From contig NZ_JXMU01000028.1 of the NCBI RefSeq assembly GCF_001293565.1, positions 1-52,339 of the forward strand: a stretch of 52,339 nucleotides of DNA. The letters are read 5' to 3'. The position numbers and the translations under genes were made by a program. This DNA is from Ahrensia marina (GTDB taxonomy: Bacteria; Pseudomonadota; Alphaproteobacteria; Rhizobiales; Rhizobiaceae). This document shows, piece after piece, positions 44,363 to 52,339 of this stretch; within the stretch, counting starts at the first letter, position 1; each line of letters opens with the position of its first letter. Under the pieces are notes generated by a model that ran no database searches, had not been told where the DNA came from, and was given only the letters and a program-made list of their open reading frames with translations.

Positions 44363-44980
44363 TTAACGTGAGTAGAATTCAACCACGAGGTTTGGTTCCA
44401 TCATGACCGGGTATGGCACGTCGCTCAATGAAGGAACGCGCACATATTTCGATGTCATTTTAGAATGATCAACTTCGAGGTAGTCCGGCACATCACGCTC
44501 GGCAAGCTGTGTTGCTTCAATAACAAGCGCAAGCTGTTTTGATTTTTCGCGGATCTCAACCACATCGCCTTCTTTCAGGCGGTATGAAGGGATGTTCACT
44601 CGCTGGCCGTTCACTTTAACATGGCCGTGGTTCACAAACTGGCGTGCGGCAAAGATCGTAGGAACGAACTTTGAGCGGTAAACCATTGCGTCCAGACGGC
44701 TTTCCAGCAGGCCGATCAAAAGATCAGGTGTATCGCCTTTACGGCGTGCGGCTTCATCAAAAGTTTTACGGAATTGTTTTTCAGAAATATCGCCGTAATA
44801 GCCTTTAAGCTTCTGCTTAGCACGAAGCTGAACACCAAAGTCAGACAATTTGCCTTTGCGGCGTTGACCGTGCTGGCCCGGGCCATATTCACGACGGTTA
44901 ACCGGAGACTTCGGACGGCCCCAGATGTTTTCGCCCATACGGCGATCTAATTTGTATTTTGTCGATTCGCGCTTGCTCAT
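44363..44980 (-). CDS. rpsD: 30S ribosomal protein S4
   Basis: 205 residues from the ATG at 44980, which follows an AAGGAAA ribosome site. S4 nucleates 30S assembly on 16S rRNA. The start [20 protein letters not shown] is the alphaproteobacterial form without N-terminal zinc cysteines. The S4 RNA-binding domain occupies about 94-155 ([33 protein letters not shown]). It stands alone rather than in the alpha operon, as is usual for Rhizobiales. Confidence 0.97.
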   Translation of the reverse strand: MSKRESTKYKLDRRMGENIWGRPKSPVNRREYGPGQHGQRRKGKLSDFGVQLRAKQKLKGYYGDISEKQFRKTFDEAARRKGDTPDLLIGLLESRLDAMVYRSKFVPTIFAARQFVNHGHVKVNGQRVNIPSYRLKEGDVVEIREKSKQLALVIEATQLAERDVPDYLEVDHSKMTSKYVRVPSLSDVPYPVMMEPNLVVEFYSR

Positions 44981-45114
44981 CGCATTTCCTTTCAAGTGTT
45001 TATGCCCGATACTTAATGTATCAGGTCAAGGAAACGCGCCCTCCTCTGACAGCTATTGCCATCTGACAGAACCAGTTACGCACGCATTGTATGTTACAGG
45101 CTCACGGGACACGT

Positions 45115-45135
45115 AAAAAACCCCGCAAAAGCGGG
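45115..45135 (-). terminator. intrinsic terminator between the SLC13 permease gene and rpsD
   Basis: On the minus strand a CCCGC stem and GCGGG with a TTTT loop (45122-45135) is followed by G and six T's. It lies about 90 bases past the permease stop and isolates rpsD from upstream transcription. Confidence 0.85.
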
Positions 45136-45151
45136 ATGGCTGCGTGTATGA

Positions 45152-45223
45152 TTATTTGGCCGGTTTGTCAAACGTTTCACACAAATATTCCGCCACGGAT
45201 GTTTCCCCATCACAAGTGATCAT
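45152..45223 (-). CDS. possible 23-residue small ORF after the SLC13 permease gene
   Basis: An ATG two bases after the permease stop opens a frame reading MITCDGETSVAEYLCETFD-KPAK and stopping 17 bases before the terminator. It has two cysteines and codon use like its surroundings. There is no ribosome site apart from possible coupling to the permease. It may be chance; I report it because it fits neatly between the stop and the terminator. Confidence 0.25.
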   Translation of the reverse strand: MITCDGETSVAEYLCETFDKPAK

Positions 45224-45225
45224 GA

Positions 45226-47010
45226 TCAAAGCGGAAAGAATATATTGATCGCCGTAATCGCTATGACCCCGACGATAATATTCATCGGAATACCCACTTT
45301 GAGAAAATCCGTAAACTTATAATTGCCTGCGCCATAGACGAGCGTATTGGTTTGATAGCCGATCGGCGTTGCAAAGCTGGCGCTGGCAGCAATCATGACA
45401 GCAACAAGAAACGGCCTTGGATCAACACCAAGCTGCGAGGTCAGGGAAATGACGATGGGCGTTAAAATAACAGCAACGGCGTTATTGGTGACAAGTTCTG
45501 TCAGAAAAGATGCTATCATATACACAGCTATAAGTGTCACCAGAAGCGGCAAATCCATCAAATAAGGCGTTATTTTGGATACAACCAGTTCAACAGCGCC
45601 GGTTGATTCAAGCCCTGCCCCGACAATGAGCATCGAAAAGATGAGAATGAGTATGGAGCCGTCAATCGAACTCCAGGCTTCATCACTGTCAATGCAACGC
45701 AGGAGCAAAATGCCGACAACACCAATCATTGCCAGAAGGCCGATTGGCAAAATACCCAGTGCGGCAAAGGCAACAATCGCAATTAATGCCAGAATGGCCA
45801 CAGGAGCCTGACGTCGCCGAAATGCACGGGCGCTCGGCTCTGTGATTGAGACAACATCACCTGATGCTGCCAGCGTTTGAAAGCCGGCGGAGTTTCCCTG
45901 TAGAAGCAGTTTGTCAGACGGGCGCAACCGAACACTGGCAAGATCGGAGCCTGCAATATGTTTCGGCCGGTATGCACCCAGCACACGCACTCCGGCGCGC
46001 CTGCCCAAAGCAAGATCGGAAATGCGAACACCCGTATGCGAGTGATGCGATGTGACAATTGCTTCAGCAATGCGCATGTCTGAATCATTTTCGGGGTCTG
46101 TAAAGCTGCGCAAGCCAACACGCAATCCGCTCTCTTCGGCCAAAGTCAGCAATTCAGAGGTCGTTGCTATGACAATGAGCACATCGCCTTTTTGGACAAC
46201 GCAGTCATTTATGTCCGTTCTGCTTATCTTTCCGCCGCGCCGGACCCCTGTTGTACGCACTCCAGCGCGTTGAAAATCTGCAATGTCCTTGATGGCTTTC
46301 CCAATACCTGTGTAGCCCGTCAGAACTGTGATTTCAGACAAAAATGGGGTCTCTTTATCGTCTTCTGAGCCACCGTCATGTTCACGGTTAGGCAAAAGAA
46401 AATGGCTTAAAATCACCATGGCACCACCACCAAACAGCGCAACAGTGATACCGACCGGTGCAATTTCAAAGATTGTGAAAGGTTCGATACCACTTTGCCG
46501 CGCCACACCATCAACCAGAATGTTTGTTGATGTGCCAAGCAATGTACAAGTACCGCCCAAAATAGCTGTATATGAAAGCGGGATCAGAAGCCTTGTCGGT
46601 GCCAGCTTAAGGCTCACCGCAAGGCGGACAACGACAGGAATTAATACCAGAACAACCGGTGTATTGTTCATGAACGCAGAAGCCGCAACTGTTGCCAGAA
46701 AGAAGGCAAGAAGTGCAAAAGCAGGCCGCACAACGGCATGTTCAATAATAAAATTGGCGATTGCGTCCAAAACGCCTGTTCTAACCAGCGCACCGGATAC
46801 AACAAACATGGCTGCAATGGTAATCGGGGCTGAATTGGAAAAGGCATTCATAACTTCGTCTGCAGGCACAAGCCCAAAAACGATGAAGAGTGCCGCAGCG
46901 CCCGCCGCAGTCACTTCCGGCGGGTATTTTTCCCAAACGAATGCTGCAAAAAGCAACCCAAGGATTACAAGTGCGATATAGGCCGCATAAGGTGATAGTT
47001 CAGCCGTCAT
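45226..47010 (-). CDS. SLC13/DASS-type anion permease with TrkA_C domains
   Basis: 594 residues. Two CitMHS/ArsB-like halves of transmembrane helices flank a cytoplasmic insert at about 210-380 that holds two TrkA_C (RCK_C) domains (EITVLTGYTGIGKAIKDIADF and VRISDLALGRRAGVRVLGAYR). FMNNTPVVLVLIPVV near 113-127 and FLTELVTNNAVAVILTPIV near 510-528 are the paired SNT-type sodium/substrate motifs of the DASS fold. Members carry sulfate, dicarboxylates or other anions with sodium. The substrate is not clear from sequence. It is about 150 bases downstream of the MarC gene. Confidence 0.88.
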   Translation of the reverse strand: MTAELSPYAAYIALVILGLLFAAFVWEKYPPEVTAAGAAALFIVFGLVPADEVMNAFSNSAPITIAAMFVVSGALVRTGVLDAIANFIIEHAVVRPAFALLAFFLATVAASAFMNNTPVVLVLIPVVVRLAVSLKLAPTRLLIPLSYTAILGGTCTLLGTSTNILVDGVARQSGIEPFTIFEIAPVGITVALFGGGAMVILSHFLLPNREHDGGSEDDKETPFLSEITVLTGYTGIGKAIKDIADFQRAGVRTTGVRRGGKISRTDINDCVVQKGDVLIVIATTSELLTLAEESGLRVGLRSFTDPENDSDMRIAEAIVTSHHSHTGVRISDLALGRRAGVRVLGAYRPKHIAGSDLASVRLRPSDKLLLQGNSAGFQTLAASGDVVSITEPSARAFRRRQAPVAILALIAIVAFAALGILPIGLLAMIGVVGILLLRCIDSDEAWSSIDGSILILIFSMLIVGAGLESTGAVELVVSKITPYLMDLPLLVTLIAVYMIASFLTELVTNNAVAVILTPIVISLTSQLGVDPRPFLVAVMIAASASFATPIGYQTNTLVYGAGNYKFTDFLKVGIPMNIIVGVIAITAINIFFPL

Positions 47011-47157
47011 ATTACCCCTGCGAGATTGTCAGCCAGATTGCTCCGGCGGTAGGCATCTCTGTTAACGATCGCACAACAATATTGTTCCCGTTCATTCAGC
47101 CAGTGATATGGCTTCAAGAACAGGTAAAATATTCCAATTTTCTTTGCTGTATTTGAT

Positions 47158-47793
47158 TTAATTACTAAGATTGATCGCTCCAACGACTTCCAATCCGGCT
47201 AACATAGAATCTATTGCAATCGTTGCCAAAACAATGCCCATCACGCGGCTAACAACGCTCGCACCGGTGGCACCGATTATTTTATGAATCCGGCTTGCCA
47301 GCAGCAGCAATAATAGTGTCAAGCCAAGAACGATCATCAATATTGTGGCTGTGACTGCCTGTTCGGGTATCGAATAACGGTAATTATCTGTCAGGATGAC
47401 AACGCCGAGCATAGCGCCGGGCGAAGCGATAGATGGCATGGCAAGGGGAAAAACCGCGCCGGAAAGATGGTCTTTCTCCGCCGCTTTAATTTCTGATGAT
47501 GGTTTAGAGTCACCAAAGATCATCTGCAATGCAAAGAGAAGCAAAATAAGGCCACCGGCAATCTGGAACGCTCCTAACCTTAGGCCCAATGCTTCAAGCA
47601 AGAACTGCCCGCCAATCAGAAAGGCCATCAACACGATTGCCGCAATCACAACGGCACGAATGGCAAAGCGCTTGTGCAGATGGGCAGGCACGCCCGTTGT
47701 CGCATATAAAAATACCGGCAATGACCCGATGGGATCAATCACCACAAAGATAGTGATGAAGTCTTTCACTATAGAAGACCAGTCAATCATCAT
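47158..47793 (-). CDS. MarC family integral membrane protein
   Basis: 211 residues with six transmembrane helices. FVVIDPIGSLPVFLYAT (16-32) and FPLAMPSIASPGAMLGVVIL near 115-134 are the MarC/YchE hallmarks, with related sequence in both halves. Despite the name, MarC is not shown to cause antibiotic resistance and the function is open. Two ATGs in a row start the frame (47793, 47790). Confidence 0.9.
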   Translation of the reverse strand: MMIDWSSIVKDFITIFVVIDPIGSLPVFLYATTGVPAHLHKRFAIRAVVIAAIVLMAFLIGGQFLLEALGLRLGAFQIAGGLILLLFALQMIFGDSKPSSEIKAAEKDHLSGAVFPLAMPSIASPGAMLGVVILTDNYRYSIPEQAVTATILMIVLGLTLLLLLLASRIHKIIGATGASVVSRVMGIVLATIAIDSMLAGLEVVGAINLSN

Positions 47794-47838
47794 ACGCTTT
47801 TCTGTTAAGGTGCCAAATCAGGATTAGGCTTCTATCTT

Positions 47839-48648
47839 CTATGGATAGCGTGTTCCAATCAACCCGAATCCAACAATCAATCGCTGAATTTCCTGCGGTG
47901 TATTGTTGGATGTAAACAAGGCAATGTCCGGCGCGCCGGTTTCTCGCTCCTTGAAATCCAGATTTTCAGCCAGCGAAACGGCACGGCGTGCAATCGCCTC
48001 ACTTGTATCAATCCAGTCCACCGGCCAGGGCGCTGTCTTGCGTAAGCGGTTGACCAGAAACGGATAATGTGTGCATGCTAGGACCACGATGTCGGTGCGT
48101 TTTCCGTCCTGTTCGACAAAACAAGGGGCTGCTTCCGCCTTCACCGCCGCTTCGTCGACATAACCGGTGCGCATATATGTTTCAGCCAACCCTGCAAGAT
48201 GTTCGCTGCCCACCAGCCGCACATGACATTTGCTGGCATATTGCTTGATCAGATCGCGGGTATATTGCCTTTTAACTGTTCCAGGCGTTGCCAGAACCGA
48301 TACCAGCCCTGAATGCGTGCGTTCAGCCGCCGGCTTAATCGCAGGAACCGTGCCGACGAAAATCTGATCAGGATAGATTTCGCGCAGATGATTGATCGCC
48401 AAGGTTGAAGCTGTGTTGCAGCCGATCACAATCATGCCGGGATCATGCTGCTCGATAAGCGTGCCGAACAATTTTGTCATCCGTAGCAGAAGCTCTTCTT
48501 CTTCCCATGCACCATAAGGAAACGCGGCATCATCGGCGACATAAATATAGCGCATCGACGGCAGAATAATCCGCATCTCTTTTAATACCGAAAGACCGCC
48601 AATACCGCTGTCAAAAACCAGTATCGAAGCATTGCGTTTTTCAGCCAT
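47839..48648 (-). CDS. murI: glutamate racemase
   Basis: 269 residues from the ATG at 48648. Converts L- to D-glutamate for peptidoglycan. The two catalytic cysteines are C77 in IGCNTAST and C192 in [18 protein letters not shown] (12-22) is the substrate-binding start. The start lies 8 bases inside the end of trmJ, so the two are translated in sequence; the longer frame inside trmJ is not supported. Confidence 0.95.
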   Translation of the reverse strand: MAEKRNASILVFDSGIGGLSVLKEMRIILPSMRYIYVADDAAFPYGAWEEEELLLRMTKLFGTLIEQHDPGMIVIGCNTASTLAINHLREIYPDQIFVGTVPAIKPAAERTHSGLVSVLATPGTVKRQYTRDLIKQYASKCHVRLVGSEHLAGLAETYMRTGYVDEAAVKAEAAPCFVEQDGKRTDIVVLACTHYPFLVNRLRKTAPWPVDWIDTSEAIARRAVSLAENLDFKERETGAPDIALFTSNNTPQEIQRLIVGFGLIGTRYP

Positions 48649-49477
48649 TTTTAGCAGCCTCTTTTTGGGCTTTGCGGTGGGCATCATCATCAGGACTGCC
48701 CGCCCCGCGCGGCATATTTCTGCTAAAGCGGTCAAGCGATGAGACAACGCCGCGCAGCACCTGAATTTCATCTTGAGAGAATCCTGCGCGGGTGAGAACA
48801 GCGCGCAGATTTTCAGTCAGAACCGGCTTTTTTTCCGCTGTCCTGAAATAGCCGCGTGCGTCCAGCGCATCTTCCAACTGGTTGAACAAGCCGAACAATT
48901 GCTCTTTAGGCGCTTCCTCGAAATTTGTGCCTGCAAACGGTAAATTGTCAGCTTCGACATTTTTCGTTTTGAGAAATTCGTATGACATCAGCAAAACAGC
49001 CTGCGCGATGTTCAGCGAGGCATAGGCCGGATTTACCGGGAATGTGACAATATCATCGGCAAGGCTGACTTCTTCATTGCGCAGGCCGATACGTTCACGA
49101 CCGAACAAAATCCCGACTTTTTGATCTTTTGCAAAACGCGCGCGCAGGTTCCGGCTTGCTTCTTCAGGCCCTAGAACCTGTTTGAAACCGTCACGCATAC
49201 GCGCAGTCGTTGCCACGACATAGCTCAAGCCTTCCATCGCTTCGCGCAAGGTCGGATAGATTGTCGCCTGCTCCAGAACATAGACCGCGCCACTTGCGGC
49301 ACTATTGGCTTTCTCGCTCGGCCAGCCATCGCGCGGATTGACGATACGCAAATCAATAAGACCGAAATTGGCCATTGCCCGCGCGGCCATGCCGATGTTT
49401 TCGCCCAGTTGCGGTTCAACCAGAATGATGGACGGCCCTTCGGCCAAAAGTTCTTGTTTGTTGTCAGTGCCTGCCAT
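48641..49477 (-). CDS. trmJ: tRNA 2'-O-methyltransferase TrmJ (SpoU/SPOUT family)
   Basis: 278 residues. The SPOUT domain covers about 15-180: [23 protein letters not shown] (17-39), [14 protein letters not shown] near 124-137 and [18 protein letters not shown] near 149-166 are motifs 1 to 3 with the trefoil knot binding SAM. The C-terminal helical region matches TrmJ, which methylates the 2'-OH at position 32 of tRNA. ttcA, which also modifies position 32, is 7 kb away. It is divergent from the small monooxygenase-like gene. Confidence 0.9.
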   Translation of the reverse strand: MAGTDNKQELLAEGPSIILVEPQLGENIGMAARAMANFGLIDLRIVNPRDGWPSEKANSAASGAVYVLEQATIYPTLREAMEGLSYVVATTARMRDGFKQVLGPEEASRNLRARFAKDQKVGILFGRERIGLRNEEVSLADDIVTFPVNPAYASLNIAQAVLLMSYEFLKTKNVEADNLPFAGTNFEEAPKEQLFGLFNQLEDALDARGYFRTAEKKPVLTENLRAVLTRAGFSQDEIQVLRGVVSSLDRFSRNMPRGAGSPDDDAHRKAQKEAAKNG

Positions 49478-49571
49478 TGGCGTCGCTTATTCTTGTCAGG
49501 GTTACAAATATTGGTCTTGTCATATTTCGCGCAACAACCAAAGTCATCCCCAAATCAATAAACGGGATAAG

Positions 49572-49913
49572 ATGATGCTTTCTGCCGCTTTTATATTTGT
49601 CGATGGTACGCTGGATGAAGAATTTTTCCGGCTCGATAGCCAGATCGAAAAAGCGGCAAAGGCAACGGACGGTTATCTGGGTGTCGAGCGCTGGGTCGAA
49701 CCGGACGGCAAAAAGCGCAACTCGACATATTATTGGCGTGATGATGCCGCACTCAAAGCATTTGCCAACAATTCCACCCATCTAGAGGCCAAACGGCAAT
49801 ATCAAAAATGGTATGACGGCTTCCATGTGGTGATTTCGCGCATTGAAAAGACCTATGGTGACGGTGCGCTTGAAACGTTTTTGCCTGATAGTCGCGCAAA
49901 ATTTCGCCAATAG
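49572..49913 (+). CDS. antibiotic biosynthesis monooxygenase-like (ABM) protein
   Basis: 113 residues with a dimeric alpha-beta barrel pattern: SAAFIFVDGTLDEEFFRLDSQIEKAAKATDG, GYLGVERWVEPDG, NSTYYWRDDAALKAF and HVVISRIEKTYGDG. Two start codons in a row (49572, 49575) follow GGGATAAG. ABM-fold proteins act on heme, quinones or are of unknown function, so the reaction is open. It stands alone between trmJ and icd. Confidence 0.72.
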   Translation: MMLSAAFIFVDGTLDEEFFRLDSQIEKAAKATDGYLGVERWVEPDGKKRNSTYYWRDDAALKAFANNSTHLEAKRQYQKWYDGFHVVISRIEKTYGDGALETFLPDSRAKFRQ

Positions 49914-49940
49914 ACTTAAAAACGATGTGTTAAACGAAAG

Positions 49941-49967
49941 ACGCTTGCGCAAAAATTTGCGCAGCGT
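49941..49967. promoter_or_regulatory. long hairpin upstream of icd
   Basis: TGCGCAAA at 49946-49953 pairs with TTTGCGCA at 49956-49963, and the flanks ACGC and GCGT extend the stem past one bulged T. It lies 28 bases after the stop of the previous gene and about 90 bases before icd. It may be a terminator for the upstream gene, although no T-run follows, or part of a control region. Confidence 0.45.
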
Positions 49968-50004
49968 GACCGGCTTTGCTATAGCCGCTCTCATAATCCG
50001 AAGG

Positions 50005-50024
50005 ATATGCGTGATAACGCATAT
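50005..50024. promoter_or_regulatory. perfect palindrome in the icd leader
   Basis: ATATGCGT at 50005-50012 and ACGCATAT at 50017-50024 are perfect 8-bp arms around GATA, ending 26 bases before the icd start codon. The symmetry and place suggest an operator or an mRNA structure near the ribosome site. No regulator is identified. Confidence 0.5.
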
Positions 50025-50050
50025 TCACCACACCAAAAACTGAGGCATAC

Positions 50051-51268
50051 ATGGCTAAAATCAAAGTCGCCAATCCCGTTGTAGAGCTCGACGGCGATGA
50101 AATGACACGCATTATCTGGCAGTTTATCAAAGATAAACTCATTCACCCTTACCTTGATATTGATCTGAAATATTACGATCTGGGCGTAGAATCGCGCGAT
50201 GCGACTGATGACCAAATCACCATTGATGCCGCCAATGCGATCAAAGAATATGGCGTCGGCGTTAAATGTGCGACGATCACGCCTGATGAAGGCCGTGTTG
50301 AAGAATTCAAACTGAAAAAAATGTGGCGCTCGCCAAACGGTACGATCCGCAACATTCTTGGCGGTGTTATCTTCCGTGAGCCGATCATCTGTAAAAACGT
50401 TCCGCGCCTTGTTCCAGGCTGGACCAAGCCTGTTATCGTTGGCCGTCACGCTTTTGGTGACCAGTACCGCGCAACAGACTTCCGTTTCCCCGGCAAAGGC
50501 AAACTGACAATGAAATTTGTCGGTGAGGACGGTCAGGAAATCGAACACGAAATCTTCGATGCACCGGCAGCCGGTATTGCCATGGGCATGTATAACCTCG
50601 ACGCTTCAATCGTCGATTTTGCCCGCGCATCACTCAATTACGGTTTGCAGCGCAAAGTGCCTGTTTATCTTTCTACCAAAAACACCATCATGAAGGTCTA
50701 TGACGGCCGCTTCATGCAGATTTTTGAAGAAATTTATCAGTCTGAATTTAAAGAGAAATTCGAAGAAGCCAAAATCTGGTATGAGCACCGCCTCATCGAC
50801 GATATGGTTGCCTCCAACCTTAAATGGTCAGGCGGCTATGTTTGGGCTTGTAAAAACTATGATGGCGACGTTCAGTCCGATACTGTTGCCCAGGGCTTCG
50901 GCTCGCTTGGTCTGATGACGTCTGTTTTGATGACTCCGGATGGCCAGACTGTGGAAGCAGAAGCGGCACATGGTACAGTGACACGTCACTACCGCCAGCA
51001 TCAAAAAGGCGAAGAAACATCAACAAACTCAATCGCTTCGATCTTTGCATGGACACGCGGTCTCGCGCACCGTGCCAAGCTCGACAACAATGATGATCTG
51101 CTTAACTTCTCACTCACACTGGAGAAGGTTTGCGTTGATACAGTTGAAAGCGGCTTTATGACCAAAGACCTTGCGCTTCTGATCGGCCCGGACCAGCCTT
51201 GGCTTTCAACAACAGGCTTCCTCGATAAAATCGACGAGAACCTGCAAAAGGCAATGGCTGCCAGCTAA
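50051..51268 (+). CDS. icd: NADP-dependent isocitrate dehydrogenase, eukaryotic-type
   Basis: 405 residues. Oxidises isocitrate to 2-oxoglutarate in the TCA cycle with NADP. The sequence is of the homodimeric IDH1/2-like subfamily found in Rhizobiales: [18 protein letters not shown] (7-24), [14 protein letters not shown] near 92-105 with the substrate serine and arginines, and [20 protein letters not shown] near 301-320, where H and R select NADP. A clear ribosome site is not evident; GAGGCATAC precedes the ATG. Confidence 0.97.
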   Translation: MAKIKVANPVVELDGDEMTRIIWQFIKDKLIHPYLDIDLKYYDLGVESRDATDDQITIDAANAIKEYGVGVKCATITPDEGRVEEFKLKKMWRSPNGTIRNILGGVIFREPIICKNVPRLVPGWTKPVIVGRHAFGDQYRATDFRFPGKGKLTMKFVGEDGQEIEHEIFDAPAAGIAMGMYNLDASIVDFARASLNYGLQRKVPVYLSTKNTIMKVYDGRFMQIFEEIYQSEFKEKFEEAKIWYEHRLIDDMVASNLKWSGGYVWACKNYDGDVQSDTVAQGFGSLGLMTSVLMTPDGQTVEAEAAHGTVTRHYRQHQKGEETSTNSIASIFAWTRGLAHRAKLDNNDDLLNFSLTLEKVCVDTVESGFMTKDLALLIGPDQPWLSTTGFLDKIDENLQKAMAAS

Positions 51269-51269
51269 T

Positions 51270-51638
51270 ATGGCCCATGGTCAGCGAACCATTTTAAGGG
51301 GGCTTGCGGTGTTATTGCGCCGCAGGCCCCTTTTGGCATCCGCTTTTCTTGCGGCTGCCGCGCTGACATTTATTTTCGGCCTGAAAGCTCTTGTCCACTT
51401 CACCTATTGGACGGATCACCGCCAAAGACCTATCGCCTCATGGATGTCTATCAATCACATTGCGCGTGTTTGGAAAGTTGACGCTCACGAACTCAACGAC
51501 GCTTTGCAGATTTCTGACAATGCGCTGAATGGCGTTTCAATTGCCCGTATCGCGAAAGAACAGGATAAGCCGGTATCGGTTATCATCATGCAGATTCAAT
51601 CGGTGATTGAAGAAGAATATGGCGAACCGCCATCATGA
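51270..51638 (+). CDS. small membrane-anchored protein of unknown function
   Basis: 122 residues starting 1 base after the icd stop. A basic N-terminus (RTILRGLAVLLRRRP) leads into one transmembrane helix at about 21-41. The remainder, in the periplasm if inserted N-in, has ASWMSINHIARVWKVDAHELNDALQIS and GVSIARIAKEQDKPVSVIIMQI, two repeats of a helical motif that looks like a small domain seen in some membrane oxidoreductase proteins ('go through these steps at each residue' helix pairs); the likeness is only general. The stop overlaps the DedA start as ATGA, so the two proteins are made together and may interact. Confidence 0.72.
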   Translation: MAHGQRTILRGLAVLLRRRPLLASAFLAAAALTFIFGLKALVHFTYWTDHRQRPIASWMSINHIARVWKVDAHELNDALQISDNALNGVSIARIAKEQDKPVSVIIMQIQSVIEEEYGEPPS

Positions 51639-52243
51639 TAGATACTGTGCTGACATGGTTTGCCCTTTATGGCGTACAGGCACTATTTGTTGCTCTTTTT
51701 GCTGGGCAGACAGGCATTATTCCTGTTCCGACAACGATTGTACTTCTAACGGTAGGCGCAATTCTGGTTGATAAAACCGTTGCGCCGATTAACGTATTTC
51801 TGGCCTGTATTTGCGGCGCTGCTTTAGGCGATCAGTTCGGCTATGCGGTCGGGCGTGCGGGCGGGCCTGCCTTTGCATCCTATCTGGCTGACAGCCGCTG
51901 GGGAAAAATGTTCAAACGGGCAGAGATGTACTCACAAAGATGGGGCGCCATCGGCATCTTTTTCAGCCGCTGGCTCGTGAGCCCCGTCAGCCCCTATCTT
52001 AATTATCTCGTCGGCATTACCGGCCTGCCATGGCTCAAATTCACCGTGATGAGCATTTGCGGCGAAATCATCTGGATTGCCGGTTTTCTGTCCATCGGTT
52101 ACGGGTTCAGCGCGTCAATCACATCAATTGACAGCCTCGTTGCCAATATCGTGTTCTTCATTGGCGGGCTTATCGCCACGCTGTTCTTTTGGTCACGGGT
52201 TAAAAAATCGCTTGCCAAATCCAAAGCTGGCAAGCGACCTTAA
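51635..52243 (+). CDS. DedA family membrane protein
   Basis: 202 residues of the DedA/SNARE-associated (VTT) family. The re-entrant region has FAGQTGIIPVPTTIVLLTVG (near 22-41) and GDQFGYAVGRAGG near 67-79; FFSRWLVSPVSPYLNYLVG near 109-127 contains the conserved arginine. DedA proteins are implicated in lipid carrier (undecaprenyl phosphate) or phospholipid flipping and proton homeostasis. Translation is coupled to the small membrane protein before it. Confidence 0.88.
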   Translation: MIDTVLTWFALYGVQALFVALFAGQTGIIPVPTTIVLLTVGAILVDKTVAPINVFLACICGAALGDQFGYAVGRAGGPAFASYLADSRWGKMFKRAEMYSQRWGAIGIFFSRWLVSPVSPYLNYLVGITGLPWLKFTVMSICGEIIWIAGFLSIGYGFSASITSIDSLVANIVFFIGGLIATLFFWSRVKKSLAKSKAGKRP

Positions 52244-52275
52244 ATCAATCCCGCAGATAGAATTGCTCTGACCTT

Positions 52276-52339
52276 AAAGCATGTCAGGAAAAGTGGGACC
52301 GGTTTTCTGCCCGGACATGCGGCAAATCAAAGGGGTAGA
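52276..52339. repeat. RIME-like palindromic intergenic repeat
   Basis: Outer arms GCATGTC at 52279-52285 and GACATGC at 52314-52320 enclose an inner imperfect palindrome (GAAAAGTGGGACCGGTTTTC). This matches what I recall as the core of the Rhizobium intergenic mosaic element and its relatives in Brucella. Bases 52314-52339 match the first 26 bases of the window with one mismatch. The element runs into the window end, so its right part is missing. Confidence 0.78.

Noticed and set aside
45018-45035. Small palindrome GATAC-TTAAT-GTATC upstream of rpsD
   Set aside because: Arms are only 5 bp; it may be chance or part of the promoter, and there is no further support for an S4 autoregulatory structure.

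Overview
The window reads as one contiguous piece of the chromosome of an alphaproteobacterium, most likely of the order Hyphomicrobiales (Rhizobiales). The signs are a complete aapJQMP general amino-acid ABC transporter, homologues of the mitochondrial-type complex I accessory subunits NDUFS6 (CHCC zinc finger) and NDUFS4, the alphaproteobacterial F1-ATPase inhibitor zeta (DUF1476), DUF3126, DUF2259 and DUF1127 proteins, a eukaryotic-type NADP isocitrate dehydrogenase, and copies of the rhizobial palindromic repeat family (RIME-like) at both ends. Base composition looks close to even and uniform. I see no insertion sequence, prophage, integrase, CRISPR array or rRNA operon. Genus cannot be fixed from sequence reading alone.

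Layout. 0-6 kb: gamma carbonic anhydrase, two small membrane proteins, DUF3126, cysE, an alpha/beta hydrolase, the CHCC zinc-finger protein coupled to an FAD monooxygenase, and a DUF2459 protein. 5.9-10.1 kb: aapJQMP on the minus strand, with a hairpin terminator between aapJ and aapQ that should keep the binding protein more abundant than the membrane parts. 10.5-12.6 kb: a PAS histidine kinase divergent from a single-domain response regulator, then a lipoprotein with two reduced Kazal domains. 12.8-17 kb: tRNA-Arg(TCT), the NDUFS4 homologue, tRNA-Pro(TGG), a DUF192 protein, a double cold-shock protein, a glyoxalase, an M15 peptidase lipoprotein and tRNA-Glu(TTC). 18.1-22.9 kb: six tightly coupled minus-strand genes for maturation of a molybdenum hydroxylase (MoxR ATPase, CoxE, split XdhC, molybdopterin-binding protein, MocA-like nucleotidyltransferase), with no hydroxylase subunits in the window. 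23.1-31.2 kb: a periplasmic binding protein coupled to a P1 (S58) peptidase, rpe, DUF2259, purB, a DMT transporter, a small hydrolase, an HpcH/HpaI aldolase and zeta. 31.4-38.9 kb: purC-purS-purQ, a 2.8-kb islet with small secreted proteins, DUF1127 and a MocR regulator, then purL-bolA-grxD. 39-45 kb: YtoQ, DUF2461, a Bcr/CflA exporter, ttcA, DUF1203, a GT39 glycosyltransferase and rpsD. 45.2-52.2 kb: an SLC13-type permease, MarC, murI, trmJ, a monooxygenase-like protein, icd, a small membrane protein and DedA.

Most of this is conserved housekeeping content. The observations I rate highest are the maturation cluster, in which two proteins are each cut into two abutting or overlapping reading frames; the two-Kazal lipoprotein lacking one and the same disulfide in both repeats; a probable one-base frameshift right after the start of a lipoprotein gene; perfect palindromes in the regions before icd and the MocR gene; and the repeat copies bounding the window. 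I did not find a clearly new defence or mobile system.
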